Shown here: positions 17,250-27,225 of the stretch, piece after piece
Layout: every line of letters begins with the position of its first letter
Position numbering within the stretch: position 1 is the first letter of the stretch
From: Bradyrhizobium diazoefficiens
GTDB lineage: Bacteria > Pseudomonadota > Alphaproteobacteria > Rhizobiales > Xanthobacteraceae
NCBI RefSeq assembly: GCF_016599855.1
Contig: NZ_CP067041.1
Location: 930,001 to 994,000, forward strand
DNA: 64,000 bases
Direction: 5' to 3'
Made by a program: the position numbers and the translations under genes
The notes under the pieces: model-generated
Databases searched by the model: none
What the model was told of the DNA's origin: nothing
The model's input: the letters and a program-made list of their open reading frames with translations, nothing else

Positions 17250-17804
17250 CTACGATGAGACACCAGCCGTTGCATGATTCGCGAGCTTCTTGGCGCGGTC
17301 ACGCGCGGCCGGAAGACCTTTCGGGAAGCCGCTGCGGTTTGGATACAGCTTGCGCCTTGCGTCTCGCGGCGGGCGTTTTGGCTTGGTATCCTGTGCCGCC
17401 CTGTAATCGAGCATGGCGATGCCCCCGACCATCAGCAGCGCCAGCGCGATATTGCCCTTTCTGGGATTGTCCGATGTCAGCCCCGAGAGGAGAGCAGCGG
17501 CATCGAGACCATCACCGCCGACGCGGGCCCACAGGCCAGCATTCTTGTCGACCGACAGCGACATGATTCCGCTGAGAATCTCCCGCACCCCGAAGGCGCG
17601 GACGAGCCTCTCGCGACCCTCCATTCCCAAGGTTTCCGTGACGCGCCGGGGCGCCAGCAGCTCCATCGCACCGAGACCGATACTGAACCAGCCGAGGGCT
17701 CGGGCGAGCTGGTCTTCGGGGCGCTTCAGGCTCCGACCGCCTTCGATGATCTGCGGGTCGCCTTTGGTACGGACAATGTTGGAGAAGTGAAACATGGCGA
17801 TCAC
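17250..17804 (-). CDS. Conserved membrane protein linked to alcohol dehydrogenase
   Basis: 184 residues. It has hydrophobic stretches ALGWFSIGLGAMELLA and IALALLMVGGIAML and a basic C-terminal tail (KPKRPPRDARRKLYP). In other rhizobia I recall the same N-terminal domain in proteins annotated as cyclase/dehydrase; the cyclase domain is absent here. The gene begins 6 bases after the stop of the zinc alcohol dehydrogenase and is probably co-transcribed with it. The start could be MFHFSNIV (4 codons in) or the upstream ATG. Function unknown. Confidence 0.7.
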   Translation of the reverse strand: MIAMFHFSNIVRTKGDPQIIEGGRSLKRPEDQLARALGWFSIGLGAMELLAPRRVTETLGMEGRERLVRAFGVREILSGIMSLSVDKNAGLWARVGGDGLDAAALLSGLTSDNPRKGNIALALLMVGGIAMLDYRAAQDTKPKRPPRDARRKLYPNRSGFPKGLPAARDRAKKLANHATAGVSS

Positions 17805-17810
17805 GCTCCT

Positions 17811-18986
17811 TTAGGGCTTCAGCACGACCTTGACGCAGGAGTCCCGCTTGTCGCGGAACACCTGGTACATCTCGGGGCCTTGCTCCAGCGGCACGGTATG
17901 GGTGATGACAAAGGACGGATCGATCTCGCCCTGCTCGATGCGGCGGAGCAGGTCGTCGGTCCAGCGGTTGACGTGGGTCTGCCCGGTCCGCATCGTCAGC
18001 CCCTTGTTCATGAAGGCGCCCATCGGCATCTTGTCGGAGAAGCCGCTGTAGACGCCTGGTACCGAGATCACGCCGCCGGGCCGGCAGACATAGATCATTT
18101 CGCGCAGGACGTGCGGCCGATCACTTTCCAGCATCACCATCTGCTTGGCACGGTCGAGCACGGTATCGGGCTGCGAGGCCATGACGTGCGCCTCCATGCC
18201 GGCGCAATCGATGCACTTCTCGGGTCCCTTGCCGTCGGTGAGCTCGTTCAGCCGCTCGACCACGCTTTCAGTCTCGAAATTGATGGTCGTTGCTCCGCCT
18301 GCTTCCGCCATGCTGAGCCGTTCGGGCAGGCAATCGATGGCGATCACCTGATTGGCCCCGAGCAGGATAGCGCTGCGGATCGCCATCTGGCCGACGGGGC
18401 CGCAGCCCCAGATCGCGACCGTGTCGGTCGGCACGATGTCGCACTGGACCGCGGCCTGCCAGCCGGTCGGGAAGATGTCGCTGAGAAACAGAAGCTGCTC
18501 GTCCGGAATCCCGTCGGGCACCTTGATATGGGTGGCATCGGCAAAGGGCACGCGAAGATATTCGGCTTGCCCGCCGGGATAGCCGCCGGTCAGATGGGTG
18601 TAGCCGAACAGGCCCGCGGTGGTGTGGCCGAAGACCTTGTCCGCGAGATGCTTCTTGCGGTTCGTCGTCTCGCAAACCGAGAAATTTCCGCGCTTGCACT
18701 GGTCACATTCGCCGCAGATGATGGTGAAGGGCACGACGATGCGGTCGCCTTTCTTCAGCTTGCCGTCGACTGCCCCGCCGACCTCGACGACTTCTCCCAT
18801 CGTCTCGTGGCCCATGATGTCCCCGGGCAGCATGCCGGGGATGAAGTTGTGGAAGAGGTGAAGATCCGAGCCGCAGATCGCGCAGCTCGTCACCTTGATG
18901 ATGGCGTCGCGCGGATCCTGGATCTCGGGATCGGTGACGGTGTCGCAGCGAATGTCCTCCTTGCCGTGCCAGACCAGCGCCTTCAT
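17811..18986 (-). CDS. Zinc-dependent alcohol dehydrogenase, glutathione-dependent formaldehyde dehydrogenase-like
   Basis: 391 residues from ATG 18986, which follows CCGGAGGAAGG; the longer frame to 19004 would put this ribosome site inside the gene. Catalytic zinc ligands appear in CAICGSDLHLFH and GHETMGEVV, the structural zinc cluster is CGECDQCKRGNFSVC, and the NAD-binding turn is GCGPVGQMAIRSA. It is an MDR-family dehydrogenase of the type often annotated as formaldehyde or glutathione-dependent alcohol dehydrogenase. It oxidises alcohols or S-hydroxymethyl adducts with NAD in the cytoplasm. First gene of a two-gene leftward unit. Confidence 0.9.
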   Translation of the reverse strand: MKALVWHGKEDIRCDTVTDPEIQDPRDAIIKVTSCAICGSDLHLFHNFIPGMLPGDIMGHETMGEVVEVGGAVDGKLKKGDRIVVPFTIICGECDQCKRGNFSVCETTNRKKHLADKVFGHTTAGLFGYTHLTGGYPGGQAEYLRVPFADATHIKVPDGIPDEQLLFLSDIFPTGWQAAVQCDIVPTDTVAIWGCGPVGQMAIRSAILLGANQVIAIDCLPERLSMAEAGGATTINFETESVVERLNELTDGKGPEKCIDCAGMEAHVMASQPDTVLDRAKQMVMLESDRPHVLREMIYVCRPGGVISVPGVYSGFSDKMPMGAFMNKGLTMRTGQTHVNRWTDDLLRRIEQGEIDPSFVITHTVPLEQGPEMYQVFRDKRDSCVKVVLKP

Positions 18987-19159
18987 GTCCTTCCTCCGGC
19001 TCAAACTACGAAGCTTCTAAGTCCAAGGTTTTGCGATGGTTGCTAGGTTCATCCCAAAATCTTCGGAGGCCGCCGGAGAGGCCGGCCCCGAGCGCGTGTG
19101 GTGGCGAGATGGACACAAAGCGCGGCCAGAGCAAAGACCAGAAAGACACCCGGCGCTGA

Positions 19160-19360
19160 TTTCGCGTCGTGGTCGCTTCTATCTCGCCGGCTGAAGCCAA
19201 AGGCTGCGTCAAGGGTGCCATCGTCGGCGGCGCCGCCGGCCACATGGCTGGGCACGCAAGCTCGGGGCCGCGCCGGATGCGCCATCGGCTACAGCGAGGC
19301 CAACAAGCAGAACCTGAATAACTCCAACGCCCAGGCGCCAACGCTCCAGGGGCGCACGCC
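19160..19360 (+). pseudogene. Glycine-zipper small secreted protein, decayed
   Basis: From 19166 one frame reads ...SISPAEAKGCVKGAIVGG, then AAGHMAGHA. The continuation GCAIGYSEANKQNLNNSN lies in another frame near 19280. This matches the small rhizobial glycine-zipper proteins of pattern CVKGAxVGGxAGHxxGH...GAAAGCxIGH. Two single-base losses near 19254 and 19270 would restore one frame. No intact start is seen. Confidence 0.6.
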
Positions 19361-19363
19361 TCG

Positions 19364-20450
19364 CTATATCGATGCCTGCTTGATTCGCTCGCGGCTAAGC
19401 GGCAGGTCCCTTATCCCTTTGCCGATCGCGTCCGCAACCGCGTTGGCGACCGCCCCGGCCGCAGGGCCTTGGCCGGTTTCGCCTGCACCAAGGAAAGGCA
19501 GCCCCGGCCGATCGATGAGGTGGACTTCGACGCTGTCCGGCACCTGCGCGAACCGCATGATCGGATAGGTGGACCAGTCGATGCTGGTGATGCGCGTGTC
19601 GTCGAAACTGACACTTTCGTACAGAGTCCAGCTCGCCGATTGCAGGATCGCTCCCTCGACCTGGTTGACCAACCCGTCGGGATTGACGATCTGCCCGCTG
19701 TCGACGGCCGCAACAGCGCGCGCGAGCCGCGCCTGGCCGGAGTCGCGATCGACCTCGACTTCAGCCGCAATCGCGCAATAGGCCGCGAGGTTCTTGTACC
19801 TGGCGAACGCGAAGCCGCGGCCGCGGCCGGTATTCCTTTGATAGCTGCTCCAACCGAATTTCTCCGCGGCAGCTGTGACGACGTCCCGCGCGCGCGAATC
19901 CTCCAGGTGCCTCAGGCGGAATTCGACGGGATCTTGGCCCGCGGCCTTGGCAAGCTCGTCCATGAAACTCTCGATCGAGAACACGTTCATGTAGGCGCCG
20001 AGTGCCCGCAACGCGGAGACACGGAGCGGCATCGTCGGCAAAAAGTGATGCGCCACGCGTGCATTCGGAAAATTGTACAGCGGGATCGCATTGCGATCGC
20101 CGCCTCCCTCGGGCAACGGCAGCGGCTTCGGTGCGGGGGCGGCAAACGCATCGGTGATGTGCTGGGCCGCCAGCAGCGAACCGGCGCCGCCCGGCCGCAT
20201 CGAATGCGTGTTGCTCCAGACTTCATGATGCCAGTCGCGGATCGCTCCGTCTTCTCCGAGGCTGGCCGCCAGATGTGTGACCATCGCAGGGCCGTAAGGC
20301 TCCCAGCCATGCTCCTGCTCGCGCATCCACTGAACACGCACCGGCACACCGGGATAGGCGCGCGCGATCAGCGCGGCGTCCGCGGCTGCATCATCGGCGC
20401 CGTTGTGCCCGTAGCAGCCGGAGCCTTCAATACGGAGCTTTTTCCGAAGG
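19364..20450 (-). pseudogene. Molybdopterin-binding oxidoreductase subunit, C-terminal fragment
   Basis: The frame ends at 19364 and from about residue KLRIEGSGCYGHNGADD onward matches the C-terminal half of xanthine-dehydrogenase-family molybdopterin subunits (isoquinoline 1-oxidoreductase/aldehyde dehydrogenase beta type): VRVQWMREQEHGWEPYGPAM, FSIESFMDELAKAAGQDPVEFR, LPFLGAGETGQGPAAGAV with the catalytic Glu. Family members are roughly twice as long. Upstream of about 20450 the open frame continues into unrelated coding debris, so the N-terminal domains are lost and the frame is chimeric. I consider it non-functional. Confidence 0.75.
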
Positions 20451-20689
20451 TGCGCAGCATCGTCTCCGCGCACGAGTTCGATGCCATGGCGGAGGACTTC
20501 GGGCGTGACGAACGGCGCAAGTTCGGAGAGGACGGATTTGAGAGGTTTGTCGCGCGGGTGACGGCGATCGAGGAGGCGCTCGGGATCCATGATCTTGCCC
20601 GGTTCACGCCCGCCTGAGCCTGGCTCACCCGACCTAAAAGTTTCGGCAGGTCTCGCTTCGTGCGCGCATAGCGACTTATGTCTTGCGGT

Positions 20690-21060
20690 GGCACATAGGC
20701 GCGTGCCGTCACCGGTGTGAACCATGCAATTTGTATATCCGAGCATATCCAGCCGCTCTGCGGCCATCCGTGCGAGGGGTTCTGGCGAGTCGGGATGCGA
20801 TTGCCGCGGCATAGCCCGACCTGGTGCCAATCTCGAGCACCTTATCGGTCGATTTCAGCTCGGCCGCATCGAGCATCGCTGCGACGATATAGGGCTGCGA
20901 GATGGTTTGATCGTGGCGATCGGCAGCGCGCTGTCCTCATACGCGAACTCTTTGAAGCCGACTTCCACAAACCGTTCTCGTGGGACCCGTCGCATGGCAT
21001 CCAACACGCGATGGTCGCGAATTCCGCGGCCGTCGTTGCAGCGCTCCACCGCAACATCAG
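20690..21060 (-). pseudogene. pcm: Protein-L-isoaspartate O-methyltransferase, decayed
   Basis: Minus-strand pieces in successive frames read VLDAMRRVPRERFVEVGFKE and [11 protein letters not shown], then after a shift near 20925 [20 protein letters not shown] and [13 protein letters not shown], then [19 protein letters not shown]. This is the order of PIMT (SAM motif LEIGTGSGY with G changed to R). At least two frameshifts and an internal deletion are present and the C-terminal third is missing. Clearly a relic. Confidence 0.8.
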
Positions 21061-21135
21061 TCCGAATTCGGGGAATTGCGATTCCAACAAGGCTGGCATC
21101 CCGTGAGCCTCACGGCATCAACAGCTTCGGATCAG

Positions 21136-22164
21136 CTAACATGACAGCAACTGTTCATAGACCCGGCAGTAATCATTAGCCATTCGCCGCGCGGTGAACC
21201 GTTCTTCAAAGCGCTGTCGTATGGTTCGGCGGTCAAGCGACAGCAGTCGAGGAATTGCTGCAACAGCTTCGTCAACCGTGTCGACAAGCAGGCCCGTTAC
21301 GCCTGGTTCGACGATCTCCGAAGTCGAACCTCGCCTGAACGCGAGGACAGGCGTTCCACAGGCCATGGCTTCAATCAACACCAGGCCGAAGGGCTCCGGC
21401 CAGTCAATAGGGAACAGTAACGCAGCGGCCTCGCCGAGGAACGGCGCTTTTGCCTCTTCTCCGATCTCGCCAACAAAGTCGACGCTGGAATCGCGCAGCA
21501 ACGGCTGGATGGCCTCGTTAAAGTAGGTTTCGTCCACCGGATCTATTTTTGCCGCGATTCTCAGCCGCAAGCCGGCGCGCCTCGCAATCTCGATCGCCAA
21601 GTCGGGCCGCTTCTCCGGGCAAATCCGACCCAGGAATACGAGATGGTCTTTGTGGGCTGCAAAACTCGGACGAAGCAGATCTTTCGGCAGTCCATGGTAG
21701 ATGGTCGAAACGAAATTGGCGCAAGAGATGGGTTTGCGCTGCTCCTCGGAAATGGAGATCAATGGCATGTCGTTGAATGTCGAATACAAGGTCTTGAGAT
21801 CAGGCAGGTCCTGGCGACCATGCAAGGTGGTCAAAGTCTTGCGGGCAATTCCGCGAAAGATCGGAAAATGAAACTGATCTATATGGAAGTGTAGGAGATC
21901 AAATTCCTCGGCACGCTGTCGGACACGTTCAAGCATCACCAAATGGTAGGGAATGACGTCGGTCACGTCCGTCTTAAGCCGAAGCGGATCATCTGTGCAG
22001 GGAGACAGATCGGCCCGCGTCTTGGAATTTCCGCTCGCAAAGAGCGTGACCTTGTGACCCAGAGCGACAAGCTCCTCCGTGAGATAGCTGACGATGCGCT
22101 CAGAGCCGCCATAGCTTTGCGGAGGTACACTTTCCATCAGAGGTGCGATCTGAGCAATCTTCAC
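21136..22164 (-). CDS. GT4-family glycosyltransferase
   Basis: 342 residues. The N-terminus MKIAQIAPLMESVPPQSYGG and SERIVSYLTEEL is typical of the GT4 donor-independent start. LVFLGRICPEKRPDLAIEIA begins the second domain and FPIDWPEPFGLVLIEAMACG with TPVLAFRRGST is the E-x7-E nucleotide-sugar site. AGAGGTGAGAT upstream of the ATG provides a ribosome site. It stands alone between the decayed region and a divergent cation efflux gene. The C-terminus is somewhat short but complete. Substrate unknown. Confidence 0.88.
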   Translation of the reverse strand: MKIAQIAPLMESVPPQSYGGSERIVSYLTEELVALGHKVTLFASGNSKTRADLSPCTDDPLRLKTDVTDVIPYHLVMLERVRQRAEEFDLLHFHIDQFHFPIFRGIARKTLTTLHGRQDLPDLKTLYSTFNDMPLISISEEQRKPISCANFVSTIYHGLPKDLLRPSFAAHKDHLVFLGRICPEKRPDLAIEIARRAGLRLRIAAKIDPVDETYFNEAIQPLLRDSSVDFVGEIGEEAKAPFLGEAAALLFPIDWPEPFGLVLIEAMACGTPVLAFRRGSTSEIVEPGVTGLLVDTVDEAVAAIPRLLSLDRRTIRQRFEERFTARRMANDYCRVYEQLLSC

Positions 22165-22553
22165 GGCATCTCACCTCTTTAAGAAGTTCTGAAAGGGAAG
22201 GGATCGCGGTTCCCGTACGCTCAGCGCTTCGACTGCATGCGCAGTGATAATTTGAGGCCATTGTGTCCGTTCCATTCTCTCCGAGCCATTCGACGAACCC
22301 CGGTTTCGAGAATTGAAGATGACCGTCGGCCTCCTGCTTCAGGCCGGGGCGCAGATCGTGCTCTTCTGCGGTTCGGACTTCCGGTCATTGCCGCACCTTC
22401 CTGACCGGACATGGAGTCTGACTTCTTTGCAAAGTCCCTGGTCGGCGCGCAGAACGCTCCGGCTGGATAATTCTTGCTTGGCGACTTTAGCGAGCGGCTG
22501 AAACACAGGTCCGGAATCTCAGGAACCGGGCGCACGCGAGCCCGTTCGATCCA
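22165..22553. other. Divergent intergenic region, no gene seen
   Basis: About 390 bases between the leftward GT4 gene and the rightward CDF gene. It must hold both promoters. I did not find an exact stress-sigma motif, palindromic operator or coding frame that I trust. Confidence 0.4.
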
Positions 22554-23513
22554 ATGATGACCATGGCCGCCAGCGCATCTGCAAAATCCAAGAAAGTCGT
22601 CTATGCCGCCGTCCTCGGCAACTTCCTGGTGGCCGTCAGCAAGCTGGTGGTAGCCCTGCTCTCCGGCAGCTCTTCCATGCTCAGCGAAAGCGCGCATTCA
22701 TTTGTCGATACCGGCAATGAGGGATTGCTGCTTTACGGCTATTACCGCTCGCGCCGCGCGCCGGACCGAACGCACCCCTTGGGCTACGGCCGGGAACTCT
22801 ATTTCTGGAGTTTTGTCGTCGCGCTGTTGCTGTTTGCCCTGGGAGCGGGGATTTCTGTCTACGAAGGGATCTCGCATCTCGCAGACCCTTCCCCGATCGA
22901 GAACGTCACGGCGAACTATCTCGTCCTTGCATTGTCGGCCCTGTTCGAAGGCGCCTCATGGTGGCTGGCGCTTGCCACGTTCCGGACGGTCAAGGGCGAA
23001 CTCAGCTATTGGGAGGCTATCAGACGCAGCAAAGACCCGCCCTCATTCATGGTGCTTCTGGAAGATACCGCCGCCCTGATCGGTATTTCGATCGCGGCCC
23101 TTGGCATTTATCTGGCAGACCGCCTAGCGAGCCCTGCCTTTGACGGCGTTGCTTCGATCCTGATCGGCACCATGCTCGGCGCCATGGCCCTGATCCTTGC
23201 CAGAGAGAACAAGGAACTGCTGATCGGCGAGCGCGCCCATGAGGCGATCAGCGATTCGATCCTTGCGCTGGCCTCGAGCCAACCGGGTGTCGAAAAGGCA
23301 AATGGTGCGCTTACCGTTCATCTTGCGCCGGATCAGATCGTCGTCACGCTCAGCCTCGAATTTTCCGACAGCCTGCGCACACCCGAACTCGAACAATGTG
23401 TGGAAGCGCTCGAGCGGCGCATTCGCGCCAAGCATCCCGAGGTTGTTTCGCTGTTCGTCAAGCCGCAGACCGCCCGGACCTTTCATGCCGCCCGCCAACG
23501 CAGATTCGGCTAG
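22554..23513 (+). CDS. Cation diffusion facilitator family transporter
   Basis: 319 residues, with ATG codons at 22554, 22557 and 22563 as alternative starts. Hydrophobic segments alternate through residues 15-220. SESAHSFVDTGNEGLLL holds the HxxxD metal site of helix II; the helix V site is LLEDTAALIGI, the ED variant of the ZnT9-like subgroup rather than the usual HxxxD. A cytoplasmic ferredoxin-like C-terminal domain follows (ANGALTVHLAPDQIVVTLSL). Likely exports divalent metal, perhaps Zn, Mn or Fe, in exchange for protons. Single-gene unit. Confidence 0.9.
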   Translation: MMTMAASASAKSKKVVYAAVLGNFLVAVSKLVVALLSGSSSMLSESAHSFVDTGNEGLLLYGYYRSRRAPDRTHPLGYGRELYFWSFVVALLLFALGAGISVYEGISHLADPSPIENVTANYLVLALSALFEGASWWLALATFRTVKGELSYWEAIRRSKDPPSFMVLLEDTAALIGISIAALGIYLADRLASPAFDGVASILIGTMLGAMALILARENKELLIGERAHEAISDSILALASSQPGVEKANGALTVHLAPDQIVVTLSLEFSDSLRTPELEQCVEALERRIRAKHPEVVSLFVKPQTARTFHAARQRRFG

Positions 23514-23879
23514 CGCCTCGACGAGACTGTACCGTGACCGGCGACGGTTGCGGACGCTTAAGAACGGGCTTGAACAGCCTAGTTGGTGCCCCCCGGCCGG
23601 CAATCGCCTTGCACCACGACAAATTGAATTTAAACGATTTTTCGTCACTATTTGCTTCCAATGCCAACACGATGACGCGCGGCATTAACTCGCGAAAATA
23701 AGGCAGCAAACTCCTCGGGAGCGGACGCGGCCCATGCCGTTCTGGTCTCCACAATCGCCCCGATCGGAATCGAACCCGGCTCTGACTCGAAGTACTGGCG
23801 GCGGGGTCGACCTAACGTAATATCGCGGTCAAGGTAAGGGTCTTCTCATGCCTACCCCATCTTCGTGCCCCAACGATGC

Positions 23880-24180
23880 CTAGCCAAACACTTACCTCGT
23901 GCTGGATGACTTCGGGGATCGACTCGGTTGCGATTGGCGCGAGACCGACGTCTAAAGCGTTGACCGCGCGACACTGATCCGCGATCTGATCGAGGTCCAG
24001 TGACGATGGCGGGCAATGTCCGACGACACCCTGAAGGGGCTGCGGATCATGGGCTGCGATACTGGCCGCGGCTGCGACCATACGCGCAGCCTGCCGCCTG
24101 ACCGCGTTGACCCTGCTCAACGAGGAGGGCGCGCTCGGCGGCAATGGAGCGGAAGCCCAGCTCGCGCGCGACACCTAGAA
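23880..24180 (+). pseudogene. Decayed small conserved protein
   Basis: The plus frame reads TYLVLDDFGDRLGCDWRETDV, a stop, then SVDRATLIRDLIEVQ and another stop. I recall small rhizobial proteins starting this way, but in-frame stops interrupt it. The remainder up to 24180 is coding-like but unassigned. The flanks at 23514-23880 show no gene. Confidence 0.4.
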
Positions 24181-24353
24181 AAATGTTCGGCGGTGCGACG
24201 AGGTGGTGCGGTGCCAGCTTGGCAAAGCCAATCGTCCTGATTTGGCATTGTCGCTCGATTCCGCCGCCGCACGGGCTATGGAGCTGACCGACCGGGCGAC
24301 GCTATGAAATGGTCTCGCGAAGCGACGGAGCTCTTCGTCACGACGAAGACCGG

Positions 24354-25481
24354 TCATCCGAACCGGAAAGCCGAAGCCTTGCTGAGGCAGTAATTGATTG
24401 CCTTGGTCGTGTCGTTGTTCCTGGAGAGCTCGGCGCGCCGCTCGCGCAGCCAGCTCTGCAGCTCGTTAATCAATGGGCGGCTGCGCTCCTGGCGCACGCG
24501 CAGGCGCTCTTGTGGCGCAAGACCGTAGATCTCGCGCTCGATGGCGAACAGGACATCGACGCGCTTGACTGCCTCGGCCGCAATCGGCGCCTTGCTGAGC
24601 CGCGCGAGATCAAAGAACTTGCGCCTGCAGTGTGCCCAGCACGCGGCCTCGATGATCGCGCCGCCTTTACGATTGGCCTCGTAGAGCCTGCCAAAGCCAG
24701 CGTAGGCGTCGGCCTGCATCAGACCGGCATAGCCCGTCAGATGCTGCTCCGGATGCGCACCGCCACGACGGGCGAATAGAAGAACACGGCCGCCGGCGGA
24801 TCGGGCCCGGCAAACGGACGGTCGTCACGGACGTAGGTCCAGAGCCGGCCGGTCCGGGTCTTGCCCTTTGCCAGGACCGGCACCGTGGTGTTGTCGTCGG
24901 CGTGGATGCGCTCGGCCGCGAAGACATTGACTCTGGATTGCATCGACCAGCGGCATCAGGGTTGCCGCCGCAGCGCCTACCCAGTCGGCGAGCGTTGAGA
25001 CATCGAGATCGATGCCTTCACGCTGGTAGACTTCGCTCTAACGATGGAGCGGCAGGTGCAGGCCGTACTTAGCAAAGAGGACATGGGCCAGCAGCTTGAG
25101 TCCTGCACGCCCGCAAAGCATCTTGATCAGCTTGCCGCTTTTGTCACGGAACACATAGAGGTCGCCGCCGTGCGGGTCTCGCGTGAACGCTTCCTGCACC
25201 AGCAAGATCCAGCGAGTGCATGCCGCGATGCATGTCGGTGTGGCCAGTCGCAATCCATACCCGAACGCCCGACGCAATGGGGATCACCAAGGCGTCCATC
25301 TGCCAACGCCGCCACGGCGGCCTTCAGCGTCGCCGCGTCGACCGTACCCGTGATCCGCATCCGAGCCCCGGCCGCAAACTCGATCTCGATCGCGCCGCCG
25401 CCGACTCGTATCCACCACTTCAAGCCGTTCGAGTTGGACACTGCGCCTATCGCTGTCCATAGGGACAGTTCTCAACAACAC
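24354..25481 (-). mobile_element. IS66-family element, degraded remnant
   Basis: In minus-strand order: a TnpA tail (GARMRITGTVDAATLKAAVA, about 25441-25300), a TnpB piece (LLVQEAFTRDPHGGDLYVFR and KSGKLIKMLCG, about 25277-25038), then TnpC pieces in different frames (REGIDLDVSTLADWVGAAAA; AAERIHADDNTTVPVLAKGK; TGRLWTYVRDDRPFAG; and from 24719 to 24354 QADAYAGFGRLYEANRKGGA and INYCLSKASA). The gene order tnpA-tnpB-tnpC is that of IS66. Several frameshifts and deletions make it inactive. Terminal inverted repeats were not recognised. Confidence 0.85.
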
Positions 25482-26113
25482 GGCTATTCTGCAAGGCGGC
25501 CTTCACCGGAGCGATACAGATTTGGACGGTCTCGTGTTCTTGCTACTGCAAGGGAGCGGTTTTGCGGGCGGCCGCCTCAAGGGGCAGCGAGCCAGATCCG
25601 TCCAATGATGGACTGGAGCGAGAGTTCAAGTTTTCAATCGATTAGAAGGCGCCGTGTGGCGATGTGTGCGCCGGCAGATCAAGAAAAATCACACCACAGC
25701 CAACGTGAACGGACCGCTAACGCACCCCCGTGAGCAGCAAGCAATCTCCCGCTCCTCTTTCGTTTGCTGGTTGACTTGTAAGGCAGCGCACTTTCGTACA
25801 TCATTACGCATGCCAGTCTGAGATCAAACGATCACAGACATGATGTGGCTTCGCACCACCGTTTTCCAACTCTTCGACATGACCGCGCGGCAGCCAGCGC
25901 TCGGCTAAGGTGACGAGATCGGGCCCCATTTCGCGGATACTTCTTGCGAAGCCCGCGGCCGTCCTCGCGAGTGGCGCCTTGCCAACACGGTGAGCGTCAC
26001 GACGGATCGGCCTTCCCCGGAGGTACTCCCGAATTCCCGGCGCATCGCCGCGGCCTGAGATTATAAATCATCCCGTTGGCATCGCCAGATTCATCTCGAG
26101 GAAGGAATTTCCC
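25482..26113. other. Intergenic region before the Tad locus
   Basis: About 630 bases without a trustworthy gene. The last 100 bases should carry the promoter of the pilin genes; TATAAT occurs near 26060 on the plus strand (TTATAAATCA nearby), and a purine-rich GAGGAAGGAA lies just before the first Flp ATG. The rest is IS flank or decayed sequence. Confidence 0.35.
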
Positions 26114-26323
26114 ATGTTGAAGCGCTACATCAAGACCACGGAAGCGTTGAAGCGTCTGCGCACGGACCAGGACGGCGTGGTGTCGTTCGAGTACATCATC
26201 GTCGCGGCTTGCATCATCGGGGCAGTGACCGCTGCGTTCGGTACGGGAGCAGGTGGTGCTATCGCGACGGCTCTGACTGGCGGGATCACCGCTATCACCG
26301 CAGCTTTCACCGCGGCGGTATAA
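26114..26323 (+). CDS. flp: Flp-family type IVb pilin
   Basis: 69 residues. A short basic leader (residues 1-21, ending DQDG) precedes VVSFEYIIVAACIIGAV, so processing after G21 leaves a mature protein with Glu at +5 and Tyr at +6, the Flp hallmark. One long hydrophobic helix and a small Ala/Thr/Gly-rich tail follow. This is the structural subunit of the Tad pilus. GAGGAAGG lies 8 bases before the ATG. It is duplicated by the next gene, which is nearly the same in the leader (ALKRLRTDQDG is identical). Confidence 0.95.
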   Translation: MLKRYIKTTEALKRLRTDQDGVVSFEYIIVAACIIGAVTAAFGTGAGGAIATALTGGITAITAAFTAAV

Positions 26324-26449
26324 TACAGCATCTCGCCCCAGAGGGGGGCATCGGAATCTGGCCCCCCTCAGCATTTATCCATGAATTGGATTGCTCTCAC
26401 AGCCTCGCTTCTGAAAGGCTTGGCTTCGGGCCAAAGAACGTGTCTTCCC

Positions 26450-26653
26450 ATGTTGAGGCATCGCGTTAAGTCCACGGACGCGTTGAAGCGTCTGCGCACC
26501 GATCAGGACGGCGTGATGTCTTTCGAATACGTAATGGTTGCGGCTTGTGTCGTTGGCTCAGTGAGTGCCGCGTTCGGCACTAACGCTGGTGGAGCTGTCG
26601 GGACGGCTCTGACGGGCGCGTTTGGCGCTATCAGCGCGGCCGTCGCAAGCTAA
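26450..26653 (+). CDS. flp: Flp-family type IVb pilin, second copy
   Basis: 67 residues from ATG 26450. An upstream in-frame ATG at 26381 would add 23 residues and break the similarity with the first pilin. The leader ends LKRLRTDQDG and the mature part begins VMSFEYVMVAACVVGSV, again with Glu +5 and Tyr +6. The tail is GTNAGGAVGTALTGAFGA. The tandem arrangement indicates a recent local duplication. The longer start would give an unusual hydrophobic N-extension and is less likely. Confidence 0.9.
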   Translation: MLRHRVKSTDALKRLRTDQDGVMSFEYVMVAACVVGSVSAAFGTNAGGAVGTALTGAFGAISAAVAS

Positions 26654-26717
26654 TACCGCCGTCTGGGTCCATGGAGGCACAGGAGATCTGGTTACCACAT
26701 TGTTAAGGCGTGCGTCG

Positions 26718-27224
26718 ATGAGTTGGATTGTTTCCATAGCCTCGTTTCTCGAAATCCTTTTGTTGCTCTATGTCGCAACGATCGATGTCGCGACACGATT
26801 GATCAGCAACGAAATCTGTCTGGCGCTGGCGCTGTTGGGGATCGCTGGTCAATTGGACAGCCCGATGCAACTCGTCGAATCCCTGATCGCCGCGGCGATC
26901 CTGTTCCTGCTGCTGTTCGTCATCTACCAGAGGGGACTGATTGGCGGCGGCGACGTCAAGCTGCTGGTTGCTTTGGCGATTGGTCTCCCGCTGACGAGCG
27001 TGATTCAGTTGTTGACAATTACCGCGCTGGCCGGCGGCGTTGTTGCGCTGGTGCATCTGATGATGCGCTTCCTGCCATATCCCAGACCAGCGCCCGCTGG
27101 ATCGTCGCTCGTACGCCGCGTCTACGCGATCGAGCGTTGGCGCCATTTGCGACATGCGCCGCTACCTTACGGGGTTGCCATAGCGTGCGGCGGCATCTGG
27201 ACGGTGTTCAGCAAAGGACTTTGA
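26718..27224 (+). CDS. cpaA: Prepilin peptidase CpaA/TadV
   Basis: 168 residues from ATG 26718. A24-type aspartyl protease of the short, methylase-free Tad type: the first Asp lies in VATIDVATRLISN (D23) and the second in LIGGGDVKLL (D79). Five or six hydrophobic segments place it in the inner membrane. It cleaves the leaders of the Flp pilins and probably of the TadE-type pseudopilins. It follows the pilins and ends 1 base before cpaB. Confidence 0.92.
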   Translation: MSWIVSIASFLEILLLLYVATIDVATRLISNEICLALALLGIAGQLDSPMQLVESLIAAAILFLLLFVIYQRGLIGGGDVKLLVALAIGLPLTSVIQLLTITALAGGVVALVHLMMRFLPYPRPAPAGSSLVRRVYAIERWRHLRHAPLPYGVAIACGGIWTVFSKGL

Positions 27225-27225
27225 C

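Noticed and set aside
17274..19046. Plus-strand open frame of 590 codons
   Set aside because: It is antisense to the zinc alcohol dehydrogenase and the membrane protein gene, a usual artefact in GC-rich DNA.
23735..23830. tRNA-like sequence (GGTTCGATTCC followed by ...ACCA on the minus strand)
   Set aside because: The T-stem does not pair well, the acceptor spacing is wrong and no anticodon arm can be drawn. I treat it as chance or a distant remnant.
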